64,000 nucleotides of DNA from Xenopus tropicalis (taxonomy: Eukaryota; Chordata; Amphibia; Anura; Pipidae). How positions within the stretch are numbered: the stretch's first letter is position 1; each line of letters starts with the position of its first letter. The stretch spans positions 40,735,142 through 40,799,141 of the forward strand of contig NC_030677.2 of NCBI RefSeq assembly GCF_000004195.4, read 5' to 3'. Shown here one piece after another: positions 1 to 10,492 of the stretch. A program made the position numbers and the translations under genes. The notes beneath the pieces were generated by a model. It worked only from the letters and a program-made list of their open reading frames with translations, was not told the origin of the DNA and searched no databases.

Positions 1-300
1 TTAGTTCTGGTGGCTACATGGTGACTTGGGAAGGGGTCAAAGTCAAGAATAACCAGTCAGTCATTCTGTGTCACCATCACCAGAGATATTGAATTTGCCA
101 GTCCTGAATCCACTTATCCTTTATAGATGCAAATAATTTCTTAGTTTGTATCTCACTTAAACTTCCTACATAAAATGTGGAACAAAGAGGCACGAGAGAG
201 ACATACTGGGGAACTTTCATGAATTTGGAACCACATCAGAAGGTCCAGCTGATTTTAAAAAGTAGACCCTTCTCAAAATCAGCACTATTCCAGGCATACT
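1..300. other. Non-coding flank, nothing recognised
   Basis: I see no exon, repeat array or transposon end here. It leads directly into the 51-bp minisatellite. The open frames on either strand are short and carry no splice or family signal. Confidence 0.5.
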
Positions 301-1014
301 GCCACCTAACCCACTAGCTTTTGTGAGGTGACAACCTTCCATAGAACAAGCGCCACCTAACCCACTAGCTTTTGTGAGGTTACAACCTTCCATAGAACAA
401 GCGCCACCTAACCCACTAGCTTTTGTGAGGTTACAACCTTCCATAGAACAAGCACCACCTAACCCACTAGCTTTTGTGAGGTTACAACCTTCCATAGAAC
501 AAGCGCCACCTAACCCACTAGATTTTGTGAGGTTACAACCTTCCATAGAACAAGCGCCACCTAACCCACTAGCTTTTCTGAGGTTACAACCTTCCATAGA
601 ACAAGCGCCACCTAACCCACTAGCTTTTCTGAGGTTACAACCTTCCACAGAACAAGCGCCACCTAACCCACTAGCTTTTCTGAGGTTACAACCTTCCACA
701 GAACAAGCGCCACCTAACCCACTAGCTTTTCTGAGGTTACAACCTTCCATAGAACAAGCGCCACCTAACCCACTAGCTTTTCTGAGGTTACAACCTTCCA
801 CAGAACAAGCGCCACCTAACCCACTAGCTTTTCTGAGGTTACAACCTTCCATAGAACAAGCGCTACCTAACCCACTAGCTTTTGTGAGGTGACAACCTTC
901 CATAGAACAAGCGCCACCTAACCCACTAGATTTTGTGAGGTGACAACCTTCCATAGAACAAGCGCCACCTAACCCACTAGATTTTGTGAGGTTACAACCT
1001 TCCATAGAACAAGT
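301..1014. repeat. 51-bp minisatellite, 14 tandem copies
   Basis: A 51-bp unit starting GCCACCTAACCCACTAGC and ending CATAGAACAAGC is repeated head to tail 14 times. Copies differ at only a few positions: GTGAGG or CTGAGG, CATAG or CACAG, AGGTG or AGGTT. Because 51 is a multiple of three, the array stays open for long stretches on both strands (repeating LRLQPSIEQAPPNPLAF on the plus strand, MEGCNLRKASGLGGACS on the minus strand). I treat those frames as by-products of the period: both strands are equally open, and I see no splice or start context. Copies 5-11 share CTGAGG, which suggests one block expanded by unequal exchange. Confidence 0.93.
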
Positions 1015-1167
1015 GCCCTTTCCTGGGATGCCCCCTCTCTGGGCTGCTGCTTTGCAGGTTTGGCTAGTGGAGCAGCTGTACAGGGGTGAGCCAGCCCTTC
1101 TGTTACATGGTACTGCCCTATGGCTGGGCTGTGCAGGTGTATGTAGCTGCCCTTACATTGCCATGGG

Positions 1168-1560
1168 GTGGCAGTGGCTGTAGAGAGAGCAATAGAGGCT
1201 GACAGCTTGTTAGGGGCAAGCAGGAACCTACAATTCCAGGACAAAGGGGAATATGAGAAGCATTCCAGCACTCAGCCCTTCTGGATCAGGTAGGCTTTGC
1301 TTCCAGCCATCTATCTCAGCGCAGCTATTTATCTCTGTAGCTACAGACCCATTAACAAAAGACGCTTGTGTTGCACAAAATCCCACAGTCGCCTATTTAT
1401 GTGCGCCCTAATGATGCATCTGTAACCTTGAATGGGTTAAGTGCAGCAGCTACTGTTCTTTGTAGAGGAAGCAGCTGGGGCTGTCAGTGGAAATCAGGCA
1501 GACGCTGCAGATTCCTTGCGATGGGCAAAGGCAGTCGGTGCGCTGCTTCCTCGCATCTCT
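1168..1560. repeat. Tandem segmental duplication, copy A
   Basis: This block is the left copy of a roughly 560-600 bp tandem duplication. Landmarks shared with copy B, in the same order, are GGCTGTAG followed by GAGAGC, CTGGATCAGGTAGGCTTTG, CCATCTATCTCAG, TGAATGGGTTAA, and GACGCTGCAGATTCCTTGCG. The CTGGATCAG|GTAGGC segment resembles a 5' splice site (CAG|GTAGGC) and is identical in both copies. Its function is unknown. It could be a duplicated 5' leader exon or simply an old duplication. Confidence 0.7.
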
Positions 1561-1679
1561 AGTAGCCACTCTCTCTATTGTCATTGCTCCCTTCTAGCTG
1601 CCATGTTTTCTGTCAAACGTGTGTTCTCTCTAATACGATGGGGATATTAAGTGACTGTGTGACTTGTACATCTCGTAGG

Positions 1680-2150
1680 CACGGAAAGCGGGCGGGCCGG
1701 GCATCTGTGAGCGAGTGTTGCGCTTCCGTCGCGCTGCCGGCTGTGTGGCTGGGCACCGGCTGTAGGGAGAGCCATGGGGCTGTCTGACTGACGGGCAACT
1801 CTAACTGCCGGATTATAATAAGCATCGCGGCTCTCAGCTCGTCTGGATCAGGTAGGCTTTGTCTCCATCTATCTCAGGGCGGCTATTGATCTTTGCGGCT
1901 GCAGCCTTATGCACAAACGCTGCTTGGGAAATGCAAGTGACATGGCAGGACCCTAGTGTTGCATCTGTCATCATGAATGGGTTAAAAGCAGCCGCTGGCA
2001 ATAGGTACCGATGATGCTGGGATGCAGCTCTAAGAGGCACCGACTCCTCTTGGCTCTTTATTGTAGTGGAGGCAGCGGCCGGGCTGTCACTGGCAGTCGG
2101 GGAGACGCTGCAGATTCCTTGCGATGGGAAGTGTCAGTCAATGCACTGCC
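1680..2150. repeat. Tandem segmental duplication, copy B, CpG-rich
   Basis: This is the right copy of the duplication that starts near 1168. The stretch 1680-1850 is clearly richer in CpG and G+C than its surroundings (GCGGGCGGGCCGGGC, CGCTTCCGTCGCGCTGCCGG), which is unusual in this AT-rich window and looks like a small CpG island. It keeps the donor-like CAG|GTAGGC at 1848-1855 and the GACGCTGCAGATTCCTTGCGATGGG landmark at 2104. A promoter or untranslated first exon is possible. No ATG-led exon with family similarity is visible. Confidence 0.55.
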
Positions 2151-2153
2151 TAA

Positions 2154-2290
2154 CAGCACCCCTAGCAGCACCTCTAGCAGCACCTCTAGTAGCACCCCTA
2201 GGAGCACCTCTATAGCAGCACCCCTAGCAGCACCTCTATAGCAGCACCCCTAGCAGCACCTCTATAGCAGCACCCCTATCAGCACCTCTA
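2154..2290. repeat. AGCACC-type minisatellite
   Basis: A short unit (AGCACCTCTAGC / AGCACCCCTAGC) has been built up into a higher-order 26-bp unit, AGCAGCACCCCTAGCAGCACCTCTAT in sense, repeated about three times towards the right end. It sits at the right edge of duplication copy B and is absent from copy A, so it expanded after or independently of that duplication. Confidence 0.85.
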
Positions 2291-2930
2291 GTCCCCCCCA
2301 ACACTCACACACTATTGCCATATATATTCACAGGTGTGTTTCCCTACAATACAAAGGGGAGATCTGATTGTGTGGCCTTGACCTTCTATATTGAGTAGTC
2401 TCAGTATTCTCTTGTGTCAAGCCTCAGTATTCTTCTCTATCAAGATTCAGTTCTCCTGAGGGACAAAGGAAGGATACACTCTTTTCCTGGGAGTGTGAAT
2501 GTCTGTGTCTATTTCCATTGTTCTGTGTGTATTTGGTTGTTTACATTGTTGTGCTTTGGTAAATAATGCCTGTGAGCAGTTTGCAAAAGTTTTCATCAAC
2601 TGGTAATTGGGGATGCTGGGAGTTGTAGTTTTACAACAACTGGAGGGATGCAGGTTGTATTAACAAAGGTGTAGGCAGACAGTTGCATTGTGACAATTGC
2701 ACAAAGACATTTTAATTTTGCCTGATAAGGGAGGGGAGCAGTAAACAAAAGAGCAATGTTAGGTGCATGACATGTACAGATCGGTCCTTTCCTTCCCCAT
2801 GAGGAGGATTCCCCGCAGATCCCCTGTAGGCAAGGGCACAGGCATCCCTCACACCTAAGCTTTTCTGTCCCTTGGAAAATGAGACACTCAAGGACGCTCT
2901 CTCTAAAGAGTTAAAGGAAACCGAGTAGCT
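2291..2930. other. Non-coding, possible promoter-proximal sequence
   Basis: No repeat array or transposon end is recognised here. The part from about 2730 looks unique rather than repeat-derived and leads into the candidate first exon. I see no clear TATA box. Confidence 0.35.
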
Positions 2931-3025
2931 GCCTCCATGCTTTGTGAAAATTTAATGCCTCCTCAATAATGGTGCAGAATCTGATCTGCCAGAGGGACGG
3001 CAGGAGGGGTGGACGGATAGCATGG
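2931..3025 (+). other. Candidate first exon ending ATG-G (5' leader)
   Basis: The stretch ends GATAGCATGG|GTAAGTGC: an ATG at 3022-3024, one further G, then a consensus 5' splice site. If spliced to the exon at 33220, the phase fits: G plus TA makes a Val codon, then Ile-Leu, then in frame into the MNAMADER reading of that exon with no stop. The left boundary is only a guess. The support is one donor consensus and phase compatibility. An in-frame start 17 nt into the downstream exon is equally able to serve, in which case this would be untranslated leader or nothing. Confidence 0.3.
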
Positions 3026-3398
3026 GTAAGTGCTGTTTGTGGCTACGTGGCCTCCGCTTTATATTCTGCTGTTAATTGTCAGTTTATTTCAGTGTATTAA
3101 GTCTCTGTGTGTTCTCTCTAAACTGGTTAATTAGTTAATACTTGTGGAAATACATTTGCTGCGGATTGAAGTTAACTAAATGCTGCCATGTAAGTCCCAC
3201 TTTAACCAGAGGTTTTATGGAAACATAAAGATGGCAGCATCAGGACATTAACTTAAATCCACTACTTTAACTCCTATCCCAAAAGGGGAATCTCTGTGCT
3301 ACAGGCTGTGCCCGGGCAGAACTCCCATCACCAACTATACATGCTAGTAGCTTGGGCTGCTTAATGGGAAAGCTCATCTTTAAAAAGAAAATATACCC

Positions 3399-3916
3399 AC
3401 CTTTTTGACATGAGCTCATTCAGTTGGGCTGATGTAGAAAAGTTGCACAAACACTATCTGAACTAAATGTAAATGTATTTTAGTTTACACAGACACATAT
3501 TCCCAGGCTGAAAGGAAACCATGATACTTGTGACCCATTTCCCAACCTTCCTTAGGTTGACGGTGTAATGCAACCCAACCATGCCAATGTCCCACTTAGA
3601 AGTGATGGATTCTGGGACTTGAAGTCCCTCTGCTCCCACGAAGCATGGAAAGCAGAGGAACTTTGAGACTCAGAATCCATCACTTCACAATGGGATATAG
3701 AGAGGGAGAGGTTCCATTACACTGTGAGCCTAAGAGATGCTGGGAAGTAAGTCACAGATTATCACAGTTTAGTCTATGGAATTAGGTATGTCCATGTAAA
3801 AAAAATATATATATATATTATATATATATTTCTTTCTGGCAGTTTAGATAGTGTTTATGAACCATTTCTACACAAGCCCAAATTATTGAGCTCAACTTGT
3901 TCAAAATGGTGTGACA
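3399..3916. mobile_element. Long fold-back (inverted-repeat) MITE
   Basis: The two halves are imperfect inverted repeats over most of their length. Left-arm TGAGCTCATTCAGTTGGGCT and TGTAGAAAAGTTGCACAAACAC are mirrored near the right end by GTGTTTATGAACCATTTCTACACAAGCCC and GAGCTCAACTTG. Further in, AGGTTGACGGTGTAATGCAACC mirrors GGTTCCATTACACTGTGAGCCT. The centre holds GTGATGGATTCTGGG and its inverted partner CAGAATCCATCAC (3603-3690). An (AT)n tract lies in the right arm. No coding capacity. Terminal duplications are not clear. Confidence 0.7.
3804..3830. repeat. (AT)n microsatellite
   Basis: An almost pure alternating AT tract, interrupted once by TT, inside the right arm of the fold-back element. 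Confidence 0.9.
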
Positions 3917-6059
3917 CCTGGGGTAGGCATATTTTGACTCCACAGAACTACAACACCCAAAATCTACTGCAGTTGAGGATTGATGGAGTTAAGTCTGCCA
4001 ACATCTTAAGCACAAATACTAGCCTAACCGGGATCTATAGCAAATATTCTTAGGTTTTCGTGTACTTTAGCAGTTCAGCTGGGGTTCAGAGCATAAATAG
4101 TGTATGTGTTGTCCTCTTGTGCTCGTTTGCATGGCATTGCATATTTAATGATGCTATATTATAACATGTATATATCTATTTAAAGTTTATAAAGTGTTAC
4201 AAGTTAAGTCTGACTGCCACTTGTTGGGGGAAGAGAATCCCGTAACCAAACTAACAGTCAGGTCGCTGTATAATACCCTCGGTTTTTACCTCCTCTCAGC
4301 ATCGCACCCTGTGAGAGTGAATCTAACATATTCCCACAGTTCTATAAAGTAGCCCACTAGCCAAGTGCTATTTTTTTGTCGCCAAATCTCGGCCTCCTTT
4401 ATGTCCTCAGAATGACTGTGAGATTACCACTAAGTTGAGTGAGGCTATTTGCTTACACAATAATCCGCAAGATGTTGTTAAACTACAGCTCCCGTCATTC
4501 CATGATGAAAGGTTTCCTGTCAGTGACAAGGTTTTGACAAGCTGAAACTCCCCTGCTTTATACATTCTGGTGTCATTATATCACCGTTTACTTCCTTTAT
4601 TTCCCATGTGTTCTTGGTGCTTTGTAAGAAGCTTGGCATCTCCAATCACATGCCTTATACTGGCTTATCTGTCATAGTCTCAATTATGACTGCGAGTCCA
4701 CCATAATTTTGCTGCTGTTGCTTTTTTGTGATTATTTACCATACTAGTACTTTACGCTTCAGCCTTACATTCATTAAAAAGCCGCCCTCATTAGGCGTTC
4801 ATTATACAAGTAATAAAGACACTGAATGCAAGTAACCTGTATGGATGCACCGTTGAGGTACATACATGTAACATATGTAGGAATGTAACTGAGTACTCTA
4901 ATAAAGAATAATAGATAAAGGAGCAGTTGTCCTTGAATGACCTTGAAGCATCATTTTGTGTTTGACCTTGAGGTTATAACTTCGCTCAGCCTCAGTAATG
5001 TTCATATCACCAGTTCTGTGTGTTAAAAGCAGAAAAGTATCAGTGTGACAAACAAAACACAGAGAAAAGCCTTTTATCTAGAAGCTGCCATGTTCATTTT
5101 ATTTTAGTAGTGGCAGAATGGGAAGCTCAATTAACTCGATCCTCATTAGAAAATCTTGCCATCTCTTGATTTTTCATTTTACAAGTGCAACTGTCAGTGA
5201 GATACAGTATGCCCAAATTCAGAATTAGGTGCCGGTTACTGGCTGTGCATCTAGCTAGCCAAATGGCAAACAAATATTTGTAGAAGAAATGTATTAATGT
5301 ATTATTTTAATAATTATGGGCATCATTTAGCACAATACGCAAATAAGTCCAAGTAAACCTAACCAGGTTAGTTGGACAGATACATATTTCCCATTAAATC
5401 AAGCATAATAGAGAGTGCTGCCCTTTGCCCCCTTTCTACATTTGGTGGCTGAAACCCAGTGAATTCATTGGCTTGCCTACAGCCAATCAGAACTGACACA
5501 GGAGTTATGGCTGGAGTTGATCCCAGACCTCTCTGAGTTAGGGGGCTGTTGACCCCTGAGCATTTAGCTGTAGTTGCTTAGAGAGATAGACTGGTGTGAA
5601 TTATTGAAACTAACACCCAATTTGCAGGTTGTGCAGAATAATATCCATGTTGGGTTATCTTTTAGGCTTCTAAAGGCAGTGCGGCCAACAGACTTGTTTG
5701 TTGTTTTTGGCAGGTTAAATATTGCGCCGTTTAAATTACAGGTGTGCTCTTTTGCTTGGCATTAAGTGGATCGGATTGAATGATGTGCTGGCGTATGAAT
5801 ATACAATGACTATATTCAAAGCAGAGTTTGTGGTTTTCCACAACACAAACAAAAAAGATTACATGGACAAGTACCTAACAGTCTCTTTACTGCCTGTTTA
5901 AAAAAATCAGAAATGCATTATTGCCCCACAACTCTAAATATCCCGCAGATGTTAAAAAGCTCTTAAGGCACTGTTCACTGTCTGACAGATATCTTATCCA
6001 ACCTATTAGCCCATGGGGAAATAGCTTGCTATCTACATGGAGACTAGAGTGCTGTTTGT
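3917..6059. other. About 2.1 kb without recognised gene or element
   Basis: AT-rich sequence. I find no exon with both splice sites and family similarity, and no inverted-repeat ends. The longest open frames are short and without recognisable motifs. Old, diverged repeats may be present but I cannot name them. Confidence 0.45.
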
Positions 6060-6187
6060 TTAAAGGGGTGGTTTACCATTAAGTTACCTTTTAGTATGTT
6101 ATATAATGTTCTATTCCTAGTAAATTTGTCATTGGCCTTCATTATTAATCATACTAAAGTAAAATTAAAGGTGAAACACCCTTTTAA
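6060..6187. mobile_element. TTAA-flanked MITE (GGTGGTTTACC family), short
   Basis: A TTAA at each end (6060-6063 and 6184-6187) encloses inverted termini AAAGGGGTGGTTTACC and GGTGAAACACCCTTT. The inside contains TTTTAGTATGTTATATAATG, shared with longer relatives at 36,990 and 57,206. At 128 bp it is an internally deleted copy. TTAA duplications with AAAGG termini are typical of the Xenopus T2-type (piggyBac/Kolobok-like) MITEs; this assignment is from memory. Confidence 0.8.
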
Positions 6188-7435
6188 ATATATTGGCAAC
6201 CAAGTGGCCCCTAAAGCTGCCACCCCAGGAACATGCCCTTGGTTGCCTATATGGAAAATACAGCCCTACAAACATTGGCTGATGGATGTGACCAACTGCC
6301 CAGAGGGCTGTACAGATAGATACTGTATGAGCGACCAGGTTGCATTCCATTGTTCTGTTCATTTGTGTCAACCAATCAGAACTGCAGGAGGTAAAGAGGA
6401 ACTGGTGCTAGTAACTAATTACTAACTGCAATAAAGATTTTAGTATCTTGTTCCTTTGGGCTCTAGTTTGTCCATCAATAGCTTTAAACCATAATTTTTT
6501 TTGTAAATGCCATACTGAGCCCTCTGTGTACCTTTCAGTACACCCCTGGCACTGCTTATTAGCCTATAACAGACCTATGGAGTGCCCCAGACCCCTCCAT
6601 TAAGCTGCATTAGTGAAAAGCAACAAGACAAGAATGTCACAAGAAAATTAGTGGAGGATGATTTTTTTTTGGACGTAGGATAAGTGATGCCGAGTGCTCT
6701 AGCTGTGTAACAGTTGGGAAGTTAGGTGTTACCGGCGCTGCATTGAGGAACAATAAGATGAATGTACAATGGGCATCTACTCATGTTTCATGTATACTTT
6801 CACTTGGTACTTTCATGCTAAACTCTACTAAATGATGTAACGTACTGAGTTTTGTTCCAAAGTGTTGCACTAAGGAACATCGACTTTACCTGTAAAAACA
6901 CAATAAAACCTCAATCACAGCAACATTTTTTTTTTATCTTACTTAGAACAATATAAGACATAGTAGCACAGTGTTGTACAGTGTTAGCTATAGATCAAAA
7001 CCCGAAAATATTGGGATATATCCAGCCTGGAAAAGGGACCTAAGTATTCTACTAAGTTAGCCAATAAAAGGTATCACCTACTCTATATTTTCTGGTTGTG
7101 TTCAAACACACAGAGTGGATTTTGGTACGAAAATGCTTTCTCTCATGTTTCTGTATCTGTATATTTGTGTTACAGTGCAAACATTTCTATATGGTAAAAG
7201 TAAAGAATAAAACAACTGGGAACAGAAACCTGGTGAGAGTAACACGTTTTCACGTCTCTCTGTATGATATCTTCATTAAATTCAAGCATAGGAAAACAGG
7301 GGAGAGGAAGAGAGAGTTTTATGGTGACCCTCAGAGACCATGCAAATGGGCAGCAGTTCTGTAGTGCAGGAAAGAGAGTGTATAGTTGTTTCATAGTCAT
7401 TCTCAGTAACTGTGGCTGAAACCATATGGCTGGAG
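6188..7435. other. About 1.2 kb without recognised gene or element
   Basis: No exon with matched splice sites and no paired terminal repeats seen. Contains poly-T and poly-A runs, for example near 6661 and 6925. Confidence 0.4.
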
Positions 7436-7742
7436 CAGTGATCCCCAACCAATGGCTCGGGAGCAACATGTTGCTAATCGGTCCCTTGGATGTTGCTCCC
7501 AATGGCCTCGAAGCAGGTGCTTATTTTTGAATTCCTGGCTTTTGGCCAAGTTTTGGTTACATAAACCAGGTGTACCGCCAAACAGAACCTCCTGTAGGCT
7601 GCCAGTCCACATAAGGACTGCCAAATCACCATCATCAGAGCCCCTATTTGTAACCCTAGGAACATTTTTCATGTTTGTGTTGCTCCCAGACTCTTTTTAT
7701 ATTTGAATGTGGCTCACAGGTAAAAAAGGTTGGGGATTCCTG
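7436..7742. mobile_element. hAT-like MITE (GATCCCCAACC family), full length
   Basis: Starts CAGTGATCCCCAACC and ends GGTTGGGGATTCCTG, imperfect inverted termini. The flanking 8-bp sequences GGCTGGAG and GGCTAGGG match at 6 of 8 positions, as expected of an aged hAT target duplication. CAGTG fits the hAT terminal consensus YARNG. It is 307 bp with no coding potential. Related copies lie at 18,689 (same orientation) and 25,188 (inverted). Confidence 0.8.
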
Positions 7743-8273
7743 GGCTAGGGTTTTGAGCAGTAATAAGAAGGTCTGCTGGGCAGAGTAATTGGTACCTTGG
7801 CAATTCTGAATGTGGATCTGTCCCACCTTTTTTGGCAGACCCCTTAAAGCGATCACTAAAAAGGGTTCTAGCAAAATATCATGGGAAACTGAGTGTTGCC
7901 TTTAATTTGATGGAGAGTAAAGACTGGCTGAATCCAACTCTCTGAGTATTATAACTCTCTAAAATTGTATTCCATATTATTCTGCAGTTATATGACCAGA
8001 GCCATTCAGTGTTTGCTGCAGTGGAACATTTGAGGAGTCATTTTCATGAAGGTGCCATTGTTGATATGAAAACATAGGAGTGTGGTGGGCCTGTAAATCT
8101 GCATGGTGCACATTATTTTCAAGTACGGTAATACAAATTTTATAAATACAAATAAAATCATGTTTGTGCAAGTTCGTTGTGCCTGGGATTGTATCTTGTG
8201 TATATCACAGAACATTGCTGTCTATATCTGTGGGAGGATCATTCATTTGTTTGGGTGCCAGGTGATTAAAGAG
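7743..8273. other. Non-coding, nothing recognised
   Basis: About 530 bp between two hAT MITEs. No gene or repeat structure seen. Confidence 0.4.
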
Positions 8274-8424
8274 CAGAGCTATCCAACTTATTACATATAG
8301 TGGGCCAATCATTTTGATTTAAATTAAAATGATGTCATACAGTGAAGTCTATGGAGTCTATGAGCAGATTGGGGGCCATGAAAATCCTTTGGATTTTGGA
8401 AAAGCCTCCAGTTGCACAGCCCTG
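8274..8424. mobile_element. hAT-like MITE (CTGTCCAACTG family)
   Basis: Begins CAGAGCTATCCAAC and ends GTTGCACAGCCCTG. The flanking octamers TTAAAGAG and TTATAGAG match at 7 of 8 positions, consistent with an 8-bp target duplication. Inside, AATTAAAATGATGTCAT and AGTCTATGGAG are shared with the inverted copy at 49,561. 151 bp, non-coding. Confidence 0.75.
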
Positions 8425-8845
8425 TTATAGAGTAATGGTGTCATACACATAGAGGTCTGTGGAGATATTGGGCATGGTAGGGGCAGAGAAATCTGGGCAA
8501 CAACCATCCCTTCAGATAGACAGCCCTTTAATAGAAGAATAACAGTGGCTGTTCCCTGTGTGGTACCTGACTGGATTGCATTTGTAGAGTGAACCAGTAT
8601 TTAGAGCTCTTTGAAGCATGTAACAGTTTACCCATTTCTTGTCTCCATGCCTCTACCCTGGGTTGTCCTCTTGTCTTACCCCTAGACCATTTTTTGCTTT
8701 ATAAAATAAATGATTGTATTTTAGCTGTTTCACTGCTAATGATCTTTTATTTGTAACATATGTAAGTATAAAAAGATTAACAATAGCTAAAGGTAAAGCT
8801 GTAGTTCATTCATAGTAAAATACATTTTAGTCTTTTGGTGGGGAG

Positions 8846-8928
8846 TAGTGATGAGCGAATCTGTCCCGCTTCGCCAAAAACTTCGCAAAAAAAATTTGTG
8901 AAATGGCAAAGAATTTCACTCATCACCA
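8846..8928. mobile_element. Miniature hAT-like element (TAGTGATGAG family), perfect TSD
   Basis: An 83-bp element beginning TAGTGATGAGCGAATCTGTC and ending TTTCACTCATCACCA. It is bounded by a perfect 8-bp direct repeat, GTGGGGAG, at 8838-8845 and 8929-8936. Two longer family members lie at 29,174 and 54,731. TAGTG fits the hAT terminal consensus YARNG. The small size and unmutated duplication suggest a relatively young, heavily deleted copy. Confidence 0.85.
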
Positions 8929-8936
8929 GTGGGGAG

Positions 8937-9832
8937 CATTTTTTTTAAATTCATTATTGGTAACATTATTCATCTATTGGCCCTTATGGCTTTGTATTTA
9001 TTCTTATATTTCTCATATTTCTTCTGACTAATATTAAATCCACAAGTCTGTGGCACAGATCTTAGAACTGACAGGGAAATGAATGCAGTTTTATGGAGCA
9101 ACCAAGATTGCAATTATGGCAATTGGGAAAATGCATTGTAGGAGGTTGGCTAACAGAGCTCGCAAAGTATTGAGCAACTGACCCAGAGTGACCCAGAGCT
9201 GCCCACAGGGTTTTGCTATGAAGAACGCATTACAGTTTTGCAGTATCAAACTATTTACTAAAGGCAATACATAATCAGTGACTCCTATATGGAAAGAAAT
9301 ACAAAGGCACAGCAAATAAAAAACATCTAATGCACTTCAGGGTTAATCTGTGCACAACATTATAAAAGAAATAGCATAAATATTCCCCATGACTGTGTCA
9401 GCTCCTAAACCCTGAATATAGAAATATACCCTCATTTCTGTATTCATCATTCACTCAGACGTAATACCCTCACTCTACACTGGATATTTAATAAATTGGT
9501 GGCACAAAGCACAGCACTGCCCGTCGCAGGTACAAAATGTGCACTTGTACCCCTTAGTGCTCCTGCACGTTTTCTTATTTTCCTTCTAGTCCAGAGAACC
9601 CCCACTGGGATCATTTTAGCCTCCCAAGGTAACCTTGCTAAGGCCACAAAAAGATCTGACCTAGGAAATTCATGTTTACTGATGAGAGACTTCCATTAGC
9701 AGAAACCTTTGTCATCCAAATAGACTTCTGTTTAAATTATTCATCTATAATGAATCTTTGTTAGATTTGTTTTTATGCTTTCGTGTTTTTTTTTAGAGAA
9801 ATTATAATGCCTAGCAATTTGTAAAACACAAA
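8937..9832. other. About 0.9 kb without recognised gene or element
   Basis: No matched splice sites with family similarity and no terminal repeats seen. Confidence 0.4.
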
Positions 9833-10056
9833 TACAGTTCATAAATACAGACAAAACCTCATTTTATGTTTTCCAAGGGATTAAAAAAAAACATAAAATC
9901 CAGGAAAACATAAATGAAAATCAGGGTTTTTCTGTAAAAAATGATGTAAACTGTAAAATGCAGGAAAATCAACTTAAAATGCTCCCATTAAACATGACAG
10001 GCCTATATAAAAATATATATAGGACCAGGAAAACATAAAATCTGTGTTTAACTGTA
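9833..10056. mobile_element. Fold-back element (TTTATGTTTTCC arms)
   Basis: The left arm TACAGTTCATAAATACAG...CATTTTATGTTTTCC is mirrored at the right by GGAAAACATAAAATCTGTGTTTAACTGTA. The interior holds further direct and inverted copies of AAAACATAAAATCCAGGAAAACATAAATG. No coding potential. Target duplication not resolved. Confidence 0.6.
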
Positions 10057-10206
10057 TACATCTGTGACATTGCAAATATGGATAAATAACCCTGTAAGCT
10101 AATATTCCCCCAGCATGCACCTGTCTGCCTTGCACTGGAATATAGACTGGACATATAGATCTGACCAAACCTTGTGTTGCCTTCAGTATTAAATCAAATC
10201 TCTAAG

Positions 10207-10492
10207 GGCTCTGGCACATGGGGAGATTAGTCGCCCGCCCTTGTCACTAGTAATCTCCCCGAACTACCATCCCACCGGCGAAAATGTAAGTCGGCTGGTT
10301 TTTTGCCGAAATCGCCTGCGCAGCGTGTGCCATCCCACCGGCAACTTACATAATCTCCCTGAATTGCAATCCCTCCGACGAAAATGTAAGTCGGTGGTGG
10401 GCGGCACACGCTACGCAGGCGATTTCGGCAAATCGGCGAAGTTGCCTCACAAGGCAATTTTGGCGATTTGCCGAAATCGCCTGCAACTAATT
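10207..10492. mobile_element. Palindromic MITE fragment (GGGCTCTGGCACA family)
   Basis: Starts GGGCTCTGGCACATGGGGAGATTAGTCGCC, a repeat head I associate with Xenopus MITEs. The interior has inverted modules: TTGCCGAAATCGCCTGCGCAGCGTGTGCC at about 10,301 is mirrored by GGCACACGCTACGCAGGCGATTTCGGCAA at about 10,401. CATCCCACCGGC-type modules and their relatives recur. It is locally GC-rich and CpG-rich. The right end is unclear, so this may be a truncated or rearranged copy. Confidence 0.65.

Noticed and set aside
301..1014. CRISPR-like array
   Set aside because: Units follow each other directly without unique spacers, and the genome is vertebrate.
217..1271. Long open frames of 172-262 codons on both strands over 217-1005
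   Set aside because: They are by-products of a 51-bp tandem repeat (period divisible by three). Both strands are equally open and there is no splice or start context.
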